Notes: generated from the letters alone by a model not told the origin. A stretch of 64,000 bases of DNA from Nocardiopsis alba DSM 43377 (GCF_000341225.1 NZ_ANAC01000022.1:93610-157609); one strand, 5' to 3'. Shown: positions 8,109-16,735, counted from the stretch's first letter. Made by a program: numbers and translations.

Positions 8109-8642
8109 TCAGTACTTACAAGGCCCCTCCGGGGTCCACTCCTCCGGGTCGGTGACCAGACGAGCGTGGGAGGCCGTGTCGTAACGGGAGGTCCCGTAGA
8201 GCAGCTTGGCCCTCTCGATCCCCTCCGGCAGGAGACCCGCGCGCCCCAACGCCACGCACGACCCCGGGTTGTCGATCCGATGCCCCGCCTCCACCCGGAA
8301 CAGTCCCAGCTCGTCGAAGGCGAACCGCGAGGCCAGCCGGGCTCCGGCCGTGGCCACACCGCGCCCCTGTTCGGCGGGGTGGGTCCAGAAGGACAACCAC
8401 CCCAACTCGTGTCTTCGACTGGTCACCGAGATCTGCACATGTCCCAGCACCTTGTCGAGCCCGTCCACCACCGCGAAACCGTGGATCTCCTCCTTCGTCA
8501 GCACGGCCCGACGATCGATCCACTCCATCGCCTCGTCCGGGGTCCGGGGGACCTCGGTCTCCTGCCAGGCCAGCTCCCTCCAGGCGAAGGCCTCCAGCAG
8601 CCGATCGGCGTCCCCTCGGTTCCACTCACGCAGTCGATACAA
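8109..8642 (-). CDS. GNAT family N-acetyltransferase (RimJ/RimL-like)
   Basis: 177 residues. The acetyl-CoA binding motif A is LGWLSFWTHPAEQGRGVATAGARLASRFAF, whose core QGRGVAT matches the Q/RxxGxG/A pyrophosphate loop, followed by the typical motif B features FDELGLFRVEAGHRIDN and the NPGSCVALGRAGLLPEG segment common to RimJ/RimL-like enzymes that acetylate protein N-termini or small amines. Substrate not predictable. The start is a TTG at 8642 with GAGAGG upstream, giving MYRLREWNRGDADRLLEAF. It is divergent from the ECF sigma factor gene, with the intergenic region carrying the candidate ECF41 promoter for the latter. Confidence 0.88.
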   Translation of the reverse strand: MYRLREWNRGDADRLLEAFAWRELAWQETEVPRTPDEAMEWIDRRAVLTKEEIHGFAVVDGLDKVLGHVQISVTSRRHELGWLSFWTHPAEQGRGVATAGARLASRFAFDELGLFRVEAGHRIDNPGSCVALGRAGLLPEGIERAKLLYGTSRYDTASHARLVTDPEEWTPEGPCKY

Positions 8643-8754
8643 CGGCGACCTCTCTCCTCGACCCTCCCGGTCGCGCCAACCTAGAACCCCGCCCCGGTGG
8701 AGGCAAGCCCGTGGCGTACACCGGCCGGAAGAGGACGGGAGGTGTGTCAGGGCG

Positions 8755-8782
8755 TGTCACGAACGCGCCCGAGTGGTACGTC
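8755..8782 (+). promoter_or_regulatory. ECF41-type promoter upstream of its own sigma gene
   Basis: TGTCACG at 8755-8761 and CGTC at 8779-8782, 17 bp apart, match the TGTCACA ... CGTC promoter described for ECF41 sigma factors. The projected start site falls at about 8790-8792, on the ATG of the sigma gene, which has no Shine-Dalgarno sequence, so the message would be leaderless. This suggests autoregulation. Confidence 0.7.
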
Positions 8783-8791
8783 TTCCTGATC

Positions 8792-9700
8792 ATGACGACG
8801 ACAGAGGTCTTCGAGGAGCACCGCTCCCTGTTGAACGGGGTCGCCTACCGGGTCCTGGGCAGTGCCGACGACGCCGAGGACGTGGTCCAGGAGGCCTGGA
8901 TGCGCTGGTCCGGCGAATCTCGGGACGAGGTCGACGACCCCCGCGCCTACCTGGTCACCGTGGTGTCCCGGCTGGCCATCGACCGGCTGCGCAGGGCCGG
9001 CTCCCGGCGCGAGTCCTATGTGGGCGAATGGCTGCCCGAACCCGTCAGCGACCTGCCCGACGGCGCCGAACGAGCCGAACTCGCCGATTCGGTGGAGTTC
9101 GCGCTGATGGTGGTCCTGGAGACCCTCAGCCCCCTCGAACGCGCCGTCTTCGTCCTGCACGAGGCCTTCCAACTCCCCTACGCCCAGATCGCGCGGGTCA
9201 TCGACCGGAGCGAGGGCGCCACCCGACAACTGGCCAAACGGGCCCGCGACCACGTCCGCGAACGTCGCCCCCGTTTCGAGGCCGACCGGGCCGAACGGCG
9301 TCGGATCACCGAACGCTTCCTCCGGGCCTGCCTGGAGGGCGACCTGGACGGGCTCAAGGAACTGCTCGCCGACGACGCGACCCTGGTGAGCGACAGCGGC
9401 GGCAAGGCGCGGGCGCCCCTGCGGGTCCTGCACAGCGCGCACAAGGTGGGGCGTTTCCTCGCGGCCGTGTCCGAGGAGCGCAACGCGTCCCGCTTCCTCC
9501 GGTCCCTGGGCCTCTCCTCCATCGACGATCTGGTCTTCGGGGTCACCGAGGTCAACGGCGGCCCCGCCGCCGTCGTCTCGGTCGGCGACGCCCCGGTGCT
9601 CCTGTTGGTCCTGGACGTCTTCGAGGGGAGGGTCCGGCACGTGTACCTGTTGGTCAACCCGGAGAAGATGTCACGTCTACGGGCCCCCGATCCGTCCTAG
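8792..9700 (+). CDS. ECF41 family RNA polymerase sigma factor with SnoaL-like C-terminal extension (SigJ-like)
   Basis: 302 residues. Region 2 (EEHRSLLNGVAYRVLGSADDAEDVVQEAWMRW), the linker motif GEWLPEPV, and region 4 (LSPLERAVFVLHEAFQLPYAQIA) are followed by an extra domain of about 115 residues of the NTF2/SnoaL type. The extension carries DSGGKARAPLR, corresponding to the DGGGR motif, and NPEKM near the C-terminus, corresponding to NPDKL; WLPEP, DGGGR and NPDKL together are diagnostic of ECF41 factors, in which the extension replaces an anti-sigma factor and tunes activity. Earlier in-frame starts exist, but the ATG at 8792 begins at the predicted transcription start. The oxidoreductase gene begins five bases after the stop and is the expected partner-type (COE) gene and likely target. 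Confidence 0.92.
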   Translation: MTTTEVFEEHRSLLNGVAYRVLGSADDAEDVVQEAWMRWSGESRDEVDDPRAYLVTVVSRLAIDRLRRAGSRRESYVGEWLPEPVSDLPDGAERAELADSVEFALMVVLETLSPLERAVFVLHEAFQLPYAQIARVIDRSEGATRQLAKRARDHVRERRPRFEADRAERRRITERFLRACLEGDLDGLKELLADDATLVSDSGGKARAPLRVLHSAHKVGRFLAAVSEERNASRFLRSLGLSSIDDLVFGVTEVNGGPAAVVSVGDAPVLLLVLDVFEGRVRHVYLLVNPEKMSRLRAPDPS

Positions 9701-9704
9701 GGGT

Positions 9705-10853
9705 ATGGACATCACCGTTGTGGGCGGTGGCCTCGCAGGATTGACCGCGGCCATCGCCGGCGCCGAGAACGGCGCGAACGTCACCGTGTTGGAGTCGCAC
9801 CGGACCCTGGGAGGCCGGGCCCGTTCCACCGAACCTCCCTATGTGGCCAACGACGGCCCGCACGCCCTGTACACCGACGGGGCCCCGTACCGCTGGCTGG
9901 CCGAGCGGGACCTGGTCCCGCCACTGGTCAGGCCCTCTCTGGGATCTCTTCGCTCCTCGCGTTTCCGCTACCGGGAACGGCTGACCGGACGTCCGCCCCG
10001 CGCACTGCTGAAGGCGCTGGCCCGACGCGGGCTGTCGGCTCCGGTGGAGCGGGACTTCGCCTCGTGGGGGGCCGAACGTCTGGGCGAGGAGAGCACCCGG
10101 CTGGTCGCCTCGATGATGGGCGTGGCCCTGTTCGAGGCCGATCCGGGACGGCTGTCGGCCTCGTTCGTCTGGGAGAGGTTCCGTCGGCTCACCCGTCCCC
10201 AGGTGCCCGCGGTCCGTTATCCGGTCGGCGGGTGGGTCCGTCTCGTCGAACGGATGGCGGACCACGCGCTCGCCATGGGTGTGCGGATCGAGACCGGGCA
10301 TCGGGTCGATTCCCTGCCGGAGGGGCCCGTGGTGGTCGCCACCTCGCTGGCCGCGGCCCGTTCCCTGCTCGACGATCCGTCCCTGGCCTGGGAGAGCGGG
10401 CACTCGCTCATGACCGACCTGGGGTTGCGTTCGGCCGACGACCCCTTCCTGGTGTCGGACCTGGACGAGGGCGGGTTCCTGGAGCGGTACTCGGCCCATG
10501 ACCGGGTCCTGGCCCCCGAGGGCGAGGAACTGGTCCAGGCGCAGATCCCCGTCCGCGCGGGCGAGTCCCGGGCCGAGGCGACGGAACGGCTGGAACGCCT
10601 CCTGGACACCGCGTTGGGCGACTGGCGCGAGCGGCTGACCTGGCGCCGCGACCAGATGGCGCGGGGCCGGACCGGCGCCTTGGACCTGCCGGGTTCGTCC
10701 TGGCGGGACCGGCCCGCCATCGACCGGGGCGGGGACGTCTACCTGGCCGGGGACGAGGTGGCCGCGCCCGGTCTGTTGGGCGAGGTGTCGTTCACCAGCG
10801 CCGTCCGGGCGGCGAACCTGGCCACGAGCCGCGCTCCGGCGCCTCTGGGCTGA
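9705..10853 (+). CDS. FAD-dependent oxidoreductase (amine oxidase/phytoene desaturase type)
   Basis: 382 residues. The N-terminus MDITVVGGGLAGLTAAIAGAENG is an ADP-binding Rossmann motif, followed by VLESHRTLGGRARS, the conserved second FAD contact of the flavin amine oxidase/desaturase superfamily. The C-terminal FAD segment is [26 protein letters not shown]. Substrate unknown. It starts five bases after the ECF41 sigma gene, so the two are almost surely co-transcribed from the ECF41 promoter; ECF41 factors are characteristically neighboured by a carboxymuconolactone decarboxylase, oxidoreductase or epimerase that they regulate. A short GC hairpin (8-bp arms from 10867) follows the stop. Confidence 0.87.
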   Translation: MDITVVGGGLAGLTAAIAGAENGANVTVLESHRTLGGRARSTEPPYVANDGPHALYTDGAPYRWLAERDLVPPLVRPSLGSLRSSRFRYRERLTGRPPRALLKALARRGLSAPVERDFASWGAERLGEESTRLVASMMGVALFEADPGRLSASFVWERFRRLTRPQVPAVRYPVGGWVRLVERMADHALAMGVRIETGHRVDSLPEGPVVVATSLAAARSLLDDPSLAWESGHSLMTDLGLRSADDPFLVSDLDEGGFLERYSAHDRVLAPEGEELVQAQIPVRAGESRAEATERLERLLDTALGDWRERLTWRRDQMARGRTGALDLPGSSWRDRPAIDRGGDVYLAGDEVAAPGLLGEVSFTSAVRAANLATSRAPAPLG

Positions 10854-10907
10854 GTTCGGTCGCGGGGGCGACGGACACGCGCCGTCGCCTCCGTGTCGTC
10901 GTCCCGC

Positions 10908-10979
10908 TCAGGCGGGGACGTGGCTGACGGCCTCCACGTTGTTCCCGTCGGGGTCTCGGACGAACGCGCTCAGGCGACC
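10908..10979 (-). pseudogene. Remnant of a VOC/glyoxalase-family gene (C-terminus only)
   Basis: On the minus strand a short open stretch reads RLSAFVRDPDGNNVEAVSHV then PA and a stop. FVRDPDGNNVE is the conserved C-terminal strand of vicinal-oxygen-chelate (glyoxalase/bleomycin-resistance-like) proteins, containing the Glu metal ligand. Nothing of the preceding 100 or so residues is present: upstream the frame runs out of phase through the end of the response regulator gene. It looks like the stump left by a deletion that joined the regulator's 3' end to this gene. Not expected to be functional. Confidence 0.6.
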
Positions 10980-11656
10980 CACCGGTAGAGGTGTTCGGGG
11001 CGCCCCGCGGAACCGTAGCGCATGCGCAGTTCGGCCCGACCGTCGGCGCACAGGTGTTCCAGGTAGCGGCGGGCGGTCACCCGGGAGACCCCGGAACGGT
11101 CCGCGACCTCGGCGGCGGACAGCTCGTCCCTCGACGCGCGCAGCACCCCCGAGACCAGGTCGACGGTGGCGGCGGTGAGCCCCTTGGGGAGGGAGCGGGC
11201 CGCCGGTGGGCGCAGCAGCCCGAACAGTCGATCCACCTCCTGCTGGGTGGCCTCCCCCGGCCCGCCCTCCATCTGACGGCGGGCCACCGCGTAGCGTTCG
11301 AGCTGGTCGCGCAGGGCCGTGAGCGGAAAGGGCTTGAGCAGGTAGTGGACGGCCCCGCCGTGCAGCGCCGAACGCACCTGGGCGATGTCGCGTACGGCGG
11401 TGATCATGAGGAAGTCGGGCTGCGGGGTGTCCGGGTCGGAGGTCGCGCGCAGGGTGCGCATCACGGAGATGCCCGAGGCGTCCGGCAGGTGCAGGTCGAG
11501 CAGGATCAGGTCCGGTCGATGACCGCGCACCTGGGCCAGGGCTGCGGCCGCCGTGTGCGCCGTGCCGACCACGGTGAACTCGGGGACCGACTCCACCAGC
11601 TCCTGATGGTTCCGGGCCACGCGCACGTCGTCGTCGACGATCAGGACGCGGATCAT
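10970..11656 (-). CDS. CitB/DcuR-type response regulator
   Basis: 228 residues. Receiver domain residues 1-120: acidic pair DD(D) at residues 8-10, phosphoacceptor Asp54 in LLDLHLPD, Thr in ITA and Lys in LLKPF. The C-terminal part (residues 150-228) contains a helix-turn-helix (LSAAEVADRSGVSRVTARRYLEHL) like that of CitB/DpiA/DcuR regulators of C4-dicarboxylate and citrate uptake. The ATG overlaps the stop of the histidine kinase gene by 4 nt (ATGA). Its natural target is the divergent tct operon. Its 3' end abuts the VOC remnant. Confidence 0.92.
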   Translation of the reverse strand: MIRVLIVDDDVRVARNHQELVESVPEFTVVGTAHTAAAALAQVRGHRPDLILLDLHLPDASGISVMRTLRATSDPDTPQPDFLMITAVRDIAQVRSALHGGAVHYLLKPFPLTALRDQLERYAVARRQMEGGPGEATQQEVDRLFGLLRPPAARSLPKGLTAATVDLVSGVLRASRDELSAAEVADRSGVSRVTARRYLEHLCADGRAELRMRYGSAGRPEHLYRWVA

Positions 11657-13317
11657 TCCCCGACCCCCACCGGCACGGCGACGGGCAGGCAGGCGGTGAA
11701 GACCGCCCCCTCCTCCTCGTCCGGTTCCTCCATCTCGATGCTTCCCCCTCTGCTCTCGCACACCTGTTTCACCAAGGCCAGACCCAGGCCCCGGGTGCCC
11801 CCGTCCCGTGAGGCCTTGGTGGTGAACCCGTATCGGAAGATCTCCTTCGCGACGTCGTCGGCCACCCCGTGCCCGGAGTCGGTCACCCGGATCTCCAGCA
11901 GGTCGTGCGGCAGGTCGGTGTCCACGTCCCGGTGCAGTCGCACCAGGAGCTCGACCCACCCCTCTCGGCCGACCGCGTCCAGGGCATTGTCCACCAGGTT
12001 GCCCAGAACGAGGAGGGCGTCGGCCCGCGGCTCGGCGTACAGGGGCCCCGGAACCCGGGTCAGCGGGGAGAGACGCAGGTCGACGCCGCGTTCGGAGGCC
12101 TGCGCGGACTTGGCGAGGGTGAGGGCGGCCAGGGCCGGGTCGTGGATGTGCTCGGCCACGCCGCTGGAGGTGCGCGTGTGGGTGGCGGTGAGTTCCGCGA
12201 GGTAGGCGCGGGCCTCCTCATGGGCGCCCAGTTCGAGCAGCCCGGCGACGGTGTGCACTCGATTGGCGAACTCGTGGGCCTGGGCCCGCAGCCCCCGGGT
12301 GACGGTGCGGGCTCCGTCGAGCTCTCCGGTGAGCCGATCGACCTCGGTCCGGTCGCGGAGGGTCACCACGGCTCCGGCCTCGCGGCCCCGGATCCTTACC
12401 GGCATCCGGTTGGCGACGAGGACCCGGTCGCCGGCGAGGAGGATCAGGTCGCCGCCCCGGTCGGCCCCGGTGACGATGTCGCGGGCCCGCTCGGACAGGC
12501 CGAGGTCCTCCAGCCGGAGCCCCTCGATCTCCCCGCTCAGACCGAGCAGCTCGCGGGCGGGACGGTTGACCAGGACGACCCGGTCGTGGGCGTCGACCGC
12601 GAGGACGCCTTCACGCACGGCGTACAGCAGGGCCTCGCGGCTTTCGAGCAGGGTGGTGATGTCGGCCGGTTCCAGACCGTGGGTCTTGGCCCGGACCCGC
12701 CGGGACAGCATCCAGGAGCCGCCCACCCCCACGGCCAGGACGAGGGCCACGGCGGCGAGGATCGCGGGGACGGCCGCACGGGTGTCGCCGCCGGCGCTGG
12801 AGGTGAGGATGCCCAGGGACACGTAGCCGACGACCTCGCCCTTCGCGTCGCCTCCGTTGACCGATCCGCCTTCGGAGAACACGGGGATCTTCGCCCGGAC
12901 CGTGCGGCCCTGGGTACCGTCCTGGACCCCGCTCCACTCCGTCCCCTCGGCGGCGGGGCCGGGCGGGGTGGACACCGTACGCCCTATGAGCTCCTTGTTC
13001 GGGTGGGTGTACCGGGTGCCCTCGGGCGAGGCGATGACGAGGAAGTCGGTGTCCGTGGCCGCGACCAGACGGTCGGCGAGCGGGTCGAGGGTGGCGGCGG
13101 GGTCGGGCTCCTGAAGCCCGGCCACCACCTCGGGCATGACGGCGACCGAGCGGGCGACGGTGAGGACGCGCTCGGCGTACTGGCGGTCGGTCTCGCGATC
13201 GACGTGGAGCGTCCACAGGACGCCGACCCCGGTGAGCGCCACCGTCAACAGGCAGACGTAGCCGATGAACAGGGATCCGGTGAGGGTGAGGCGGCCTCGT
13301 GCGGGCGGTGAGGTCAT
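11653..13317 (-). CDS. CitA/DcuS-type sensor histidine kinase
   Basis: 554 residues. Membrane helix about residues 10-32, an extracytoplasmic PAS/CACHE-like sensor (DRQYAERVLTVARSVAVMPEVV ... YVSLGI) up to about residue 175, a second helix (VPAILAAVALVLAVGVGGSWML), then a cytoplasmic PAS (LLYAVREGVLAVDAHDRVVLVN). The H-box ALRAQAHEFANRVHTVAGLL-type sequence (QAHEFANRVHTVAG) is the variant found in CitA/DcuS kinases, followed by N-box NLVDNALDAV, and G-box GLGLALVK. This family senses citrate or other carboxylates in the periplasm/outside face. ATG at 13317 with GGAG upstream chosen over an upstream in-frame ATG without a ribosome site. Divergent from tctC, the likely regulated transporter. 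Confidence 0.93.
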   Translation of the reverse strand: MTSPPARGRLTLTGSLFIGYVCLLTVALTGVGVLWTLHVDRETDRQYAERVLTVARSVAVMPEVVAGLQEPDPAATLDPLADRLVAATDTDFLVIASPEGTRYTHPNKELIGRTVSTPPGPAAEGTEWSGVQDGTQGRTVRAKIPVFSEGGSVNGGDAKGEVVGYVSLGILTSSAGGDTRAAVPAILAAVALVLAVGVGGSWMLSRRVRAKTHGLEPADITTLLESREALLYAVREGVLAVDAHDRVVLVNRPARELLGLSGEIEGLRLEDLGLSERARDIVTGADRGGDLILLAGDRVLVANRMPVRIRGREAGAVVTLRDRTEVDRLTGELDGARTVTRGLRAQAHEFANRVHTVAGLLELGAHEEARAYLAELTATHTRTSSGVAEHIHDPALAALTLAKSAQASERGVDLRLSPLTRVPGPLYAEPRADALLVLGNLVDNALDAVGREGWVELLVRLHRDVDTDLPHDLLEIRVTDSGHGVADDVAKEIFRYGFTTKASRDGGTRGLGLALVKQVCESRGGSIEMEEPDEEEGAVFTACLPVAVPVGVGE

Positions 13318-13543
13318 GGGTACTCCAGTGGCCGGGTACGGGGCTCCCGGGCCGGTGAACGCACAGGTCGACGTCGTGCGATCGGGTTTCACGAACAATA
13401 CGACCAATATGACTCCAGTTTTAACAAAGCCCTCACATGCGGGTGTCCGCCGTCACACTGTGGTGCGGATCTCCCCTGCGTCTGCGTGTTCGTCTGCGCC
13501 GGGGACGTGCACAGACGATCGAGACGATCGAGAGGAGAGGACG
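13318..13543. promoter_or_regulatory. Divergent regulatory region, kinase/regulator versus tct operon
   Basis: 226 bp between the CitA-like kinase and tctC. The stretch about 13385-13435 is markedly A/T-richer than the surroundings (for example ACAATACGACCAATATGACT), a likely site for the response regulator and promoters in both directions. No exact repeat could be settled by eye. Confidence 0.5.
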
Positions 13544-14536
13544 ATGCGTGATCGTGGCGTGTTGTTCCGTGTGGTGGGAGGGCTCTGTGCCGTCCTACTG
13601 GTCGGGACGGCACTGTACGACGTGCGGCAGAGCGCCGCCTCCGGCGACGGTTCTCAGGAGAAGCTTCTGCTCATCGCGCCCGCGGCCCCCGGCGGAGGCT
13701 GGGACACGCTCGCCCGCGAGATGCAGAACGGCCTGCGTGAAGAGGAGCTGCGCTTCAACGTCGAGGTCCGCAACGCCGAGGGCGCGGGCGGCACCATCGG
13801 CCTGGCGCAGACCGCCGGCCGCGACGGTCAGGCCAACGTCCTGACCATGACCGGCCTGGGCATGGTGGGCGCCGTGGAGACCACCGGCTCCCCCTACTCG
13901 ATGGAGGACTCCACCCCCATCGCCCAGCTCGCCTCGGAGTATCTGGTCGTGGCCGTACCGAAGGACTCGCCCTACGAGGACCTCGACGATCTCGCCGAGG
14001 ACTGGACCGAACGCTCGGAGACCCTGCCGGTGTCGGGCGGTTCGATGGGCGGTGTCGACCAGATCTTCGCCGCCCGGGTGGCCCAGTCCATGGACGTGGC
14101 CCCCGGTGAGATCAACTACCTGCCCTACTCGGGCGGCGGCGAGGTCCTGACCTCACTGCTGTCGGGCACCTCCGAGGTCGGCTTCGGCACCCTGGGCGAC
14201 TTCAGCGACCAGATGGAGGAGGACGGCCCGCTGCGCGCGCTGGCGATCTCCTCCCCCGACCGTCTGGAGGGGGTGGACCTCCCCACCATCCTGGAGCAGG
14301 GCTACGACGTGGAGATGTCGAACTGGCGCGGGGTCATCGCCCCTCCCGGGTTGAGCGACGAGGAGGCCGCGGCCCTGGAGGAGCTGGTGCGCGAGCTGCT
14401 CGCGACCCCCTCCTGGGAGGACACCCTGGAGCGCAACCGATGGACCGACACCTTCCAGGACCGTGAGGAGTTCTCGGAGTTCCTGGAGGAGGAGGTCGCC
14501 CTGACGCAGGAGACCGTAGAGGAGTTGGGTCTGTGA
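13544..14536 (+). CDS. tctC: Tripartite tricarboxylate transporter, substrate-binding protein
   Basis: 330 residues. An uncleaved-looking or Sec N-terminal hydrophobic segment (VLFRVVGGLCAVLLVGTALY) precedes a Bug/TctC-type binding protein: LLLIAPAAPGGGWDTLAREM contains the PGGG(W)D carboxylate-binding motif, and GTIGLAQTAG and WRGVIAPPGLSDEEAA are family hallmarks. It captures citrate or a related di/tricarboxylate outside the membrane and delivers it to TctAB. GAGAGGAGAGG lies just before the ATG at 13544. It overlaps tctB by 4 nt. Confidence 0.93.
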   Translation: MRDRGVLFRVVGGLCAVLLVGTALYDVRQSAASGDGSQEKLLLIAPAAPGGGWDTLAREMQNGLREEELRFNVEVRNAEGAGGTIGLAQTAGRDGQANVLTMTGLGMVGAVETTGSPYSMEDSTPIAQLASEYLVVAVPKDSPYEDLDDLAEDWTERSETLPVSGGSMGGVDQIFAARVAQSMDVAPGEINYLPYSGGGEVLTSLLSGTSEVGFGTLGDFSDQMEEDGPLRALAISSPDRLEGVDLPTILEQGYDVEMSNWRGVIAPPGLSDEEAAALEELVRELLATPSWEDTLERNRWTDTFQDREEFSEFLEEEVALTQETVEELGL

Positions 14537-15114
14537 GGGACGACGTGACCGAACGGACCGGATCCGAGGTCCCCGAACCGGTGACGGAGACGGAGACGAA
14601 CGGGCCGGACGAGAGTACGCAGGCCCCTTCCCCCGAGGAGACCGCCTGGAGCGGCCCCGGAGCGTGGGTCGTCCCCGCCCTGGTGGCGATCCTCGGCCTG
14701 GTGGCCGTGTGGGGCGCCCTCACCATCGAGGCCCCGCCCAACGCGACCCGGCCGGGTCCCGGCGCCTTCCCCGGCGTCGTGGGCGTACTGCTCCTGATCA
14801 CCGCCGTGTGCATGACCGTGGTCAACCTTCGAGGGCGGGGCTCCGAGAGCGGTGTCTCCCCTCTGGCCTGGTTCGAGGGTCGTCCCGTGCTGATCGTGCT
14901 GGCCGGGCTGGTGGCGCACATCGCCCTGCTGGAGATCCTGGGCTGGCTGCTCGCCGGCGCTCTGTTGTTCTGGATCGTGGCCTACGCCTTCGGCGCCCGC
15001 GCCCATCTGCGTGACGCGATCGTGGCGCTGTCGATCTCGGCCGCCGTCCAGGTCGGCTTCTCGTTCGGGCTCGGACTCAACCTGCCCGGCGGCTTCCTGG
15101 AGGTGCTGCTCTGA
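14533..15114 (+). CDS. tctB: Tripartite tricarboxylate transporter, small membrane subunit
   Basis: 193 residues: about 45 acidic, polar N-terminal residues, then four hydrophobic helices (WVVPALVAILGLVAVWGAL; FPGVVGVLLLITAVCMTVV; VLIVLAGLVAHIALLEILGW; and the C-terminal pair). This is the TctB four-helix topology. GTG start inside the tctC stop (GTGA) and a 1-nt overlap with tctA show a tightly coupled operon. The acidic N-terminal tail is longer than usual. Confidence 0.9.
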   Translation: MRDDVTERTGSEVPEPVTETETNGPDESTQAPSPEETAWSGPGAWVVPALVAILGLVAVWGALTIEAPPNATRPGPGAFPGVVGVLLLITAVCMTVVNLRGRGSESGVSPLAWFEGRPVLIVLAGLVAHIALLEILGWLLAGALLFWIVAYAFGARAHLRDAIVALSISAAVQVGFSFGLGLNLPGGFLEVLL

Positions 15115-16661
15115 TGGACACCCTGCTCAACCTGGTGGACGGGCTCTCCGCCGCGATGAGCCCGCAGAACCTGATGTGGGCCTTCCTCGGCGTCCTGCTC
15201 GGCACCGCCGTGGGCGTCCTGCCCGGCATGGGTTCGGCGATGGCGGTCGCCCTGCTGTTGCCGGTCACCTTCCGCCTCGACCCCACCGGCGCGTTCATCC
15301 TGTTCGCCGGCGTGTACTACGGCGGCATGTTCGGTGGCGCCACCACCTCGATCCTGCTCAACACCCCGGGGCAGGCCTCCTCGATCGCCACCACCTACGA
15401 GGGCCACAAGATGGCGCTCAAGGGTCGCGCGGCCCAGGCCTTGGGCACCGCGGTGATCGGTTCGTTCGTGGCGAGCATCCTGGGCACGCTGATCGTGGCC
15501 CTGTTCGCCCCGGTGATGGTCGCGTTCGCGCTCAACTTCGGACCCGGCGAGTACTTCGCGCTGACCGTCTTCTCCTTCGTGGCGGTGGCCGCGGTGGTGT
15601 CCGGTTCGGTGCTGCGCGGTCTGGCGTCGTTGCTGATCGGTCTGGCCATCGGCATGGTGGGGATCGACGGACAGAGCGGCGCGGCCCGTTTCGACTTCGG
15701 CTCCTCCAGCCTGCTCGACGGCATCGACATCGTGATCGTGACCGTGGGTCTGTTGGCCCTCGGAGAGGTGCTGTACATCGCCGCGCGGGGCCGGTCCGCT
15801 CCGGACTTCGCTGCGATCCGTACCGGCCGCCCGTGGCTGGGCCGACGTGACCTGCGTCGTTCCTGGAAACCGTGGCTGCGCGGTACCGCCCTGGGTGGCG
15901 CCTTCGGCCCGATCCCGGGCAGCGGGGCGGAGATCCCGACGTTCCTCTCCTTGGGTCTGGAGCGCAAGCTCGCCGAGCGCCGCGCCCGCCGCAAGGGCGA
16001 GGAGAACGAGTTCGGCGAGGGCGCGATCGAGGGTGTGGCCGGTCCCGAGGCGGCCAACAACTCCAGCGCCGCCGGCACTATGGTCCCGCTGCTGGGCCTG
16101 GGTCTGCCCACCTCGGCGACGGCCGCGATCATGCTGGCCGCCTTCCAGCAGTACGGACTCCAGCCGGGCCCGGTCCTGTTCGAGCGCAACGCCGACCTGG
16201 TGTGGACCCTCCTGGCCTCGCTGCTGATCGGCAGCGTGCTGCTCCTGGTGATCAACCTGCCGTTCGCCCCGCTGTGGGCCAAGCTCCTCAAGCTGCCCAA
16301 GCCGTACCTGTACGCGGGTATCACGCTGTTCTCGGTGCTGGCCGTGTACGCGATCAACACCTCCGTGATCCACCTGGTGATGTTGACGGCGGTCGCGCTG
16401 CTGGGATTGGTCATGCGGACCTTCGGGGTCCCGGTGGCCCCCGCCCTGATCGGTGTGGTGCTGGGACCGATCGCCGAGACCGAGTTCCGGAGGGCGCTGG
16501 CCGCCTCCTCCGGGGATCCGACGATCCTGGTGGGCAGCGGCATCTCGATCACGCTGTACGCCCTGGTCCTGCTGGTGGCGGTGGTCCCGCTCATCGCCCG
16601 GGCCCTCCGCCGACGTACCGCTCGGGCGGTCGACGCTCAGGAACCCGCCGCACGGTCCTGA
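15114..16661 (+). CDS. tctA: Tripartite tricarboxylate transporter, large membrane subunit
   Basis: 515 residues, twelve or so predicted membrane helices. The family signature VGVLPGMGSAMAVALLLPVTF and GGATTSILLNTPGQASS near the N-terminus, and the second half-repeat GPIPGSGAEIPTFLSLGLER and EAANNSSAAGTMVPLLGLG, are all present. TctA forms the ion-coupled translocation channel for citrate-like substrates. Together with tctC and tctB it makes a complete transporter. An 11-bp hairpin follows. Confidence 0.95.
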   Translation: MDTLLNLVDGLSAAMSPQNLMWAFLGVLLGTAVGVLPGMGSAMAVALLLPVTFRLDPTGAFILFAGVYYGGMFGGATTSILLNTPGQASSIATTYEGHKMALKGRAAQALGTAVIGSFVASILGTLIVALFAPVMVAFALNFGPGEYFALTVFSFVAVAAVVSGSVLRGLASLLIGLAIGMVGIDGQSGAARFDFGSSSLLDGIDIVIVTVGLLALGEVLYIAARGRSAPDFAAIRTGRPWLGRRDLRRSWKPWLRGTALGGAFGPIPGSGAEIPTFLSLGLERKLAERRARRKGEENEFGEGAIEGVAGPEAANNSSAAGTMVPLLGLGLPTSATAAIMLAAFQQYGLQPGPVLFERNADLVWTLLASLLIGSVLLLVINLPFAPLWAKLLKLPKPYLYAGITLFSVLAVYAINTSVIHLVMLTAVALLGLVMRTFGVPVAPALIGVVLGPIAETEFRRALAASSGDPTILVGSGISITLYALVLLVAVVPLIARALRRRTARAVDAQEPAARS

Positions 16662-16679
16662 GCCCCGCCCCTCCCTGAA

Positions 16680-16709
16680 CGGCCCCCGGGTTCCGTCTCC
16701 CGGGGGCCG
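16680..16709 (+). terminator. 11-bp hairpin terminator of the tct operon
   Basis: Arms 16680-16690 and 16699-16709 around an eight-base loop, 18 nt past the tctA stop and facing the converging acyltransferase gene. Confidence 0.8.
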
Positions 16710-16735
16710 TCGTCGTGCGCGCGTCCGTTCTTCGA

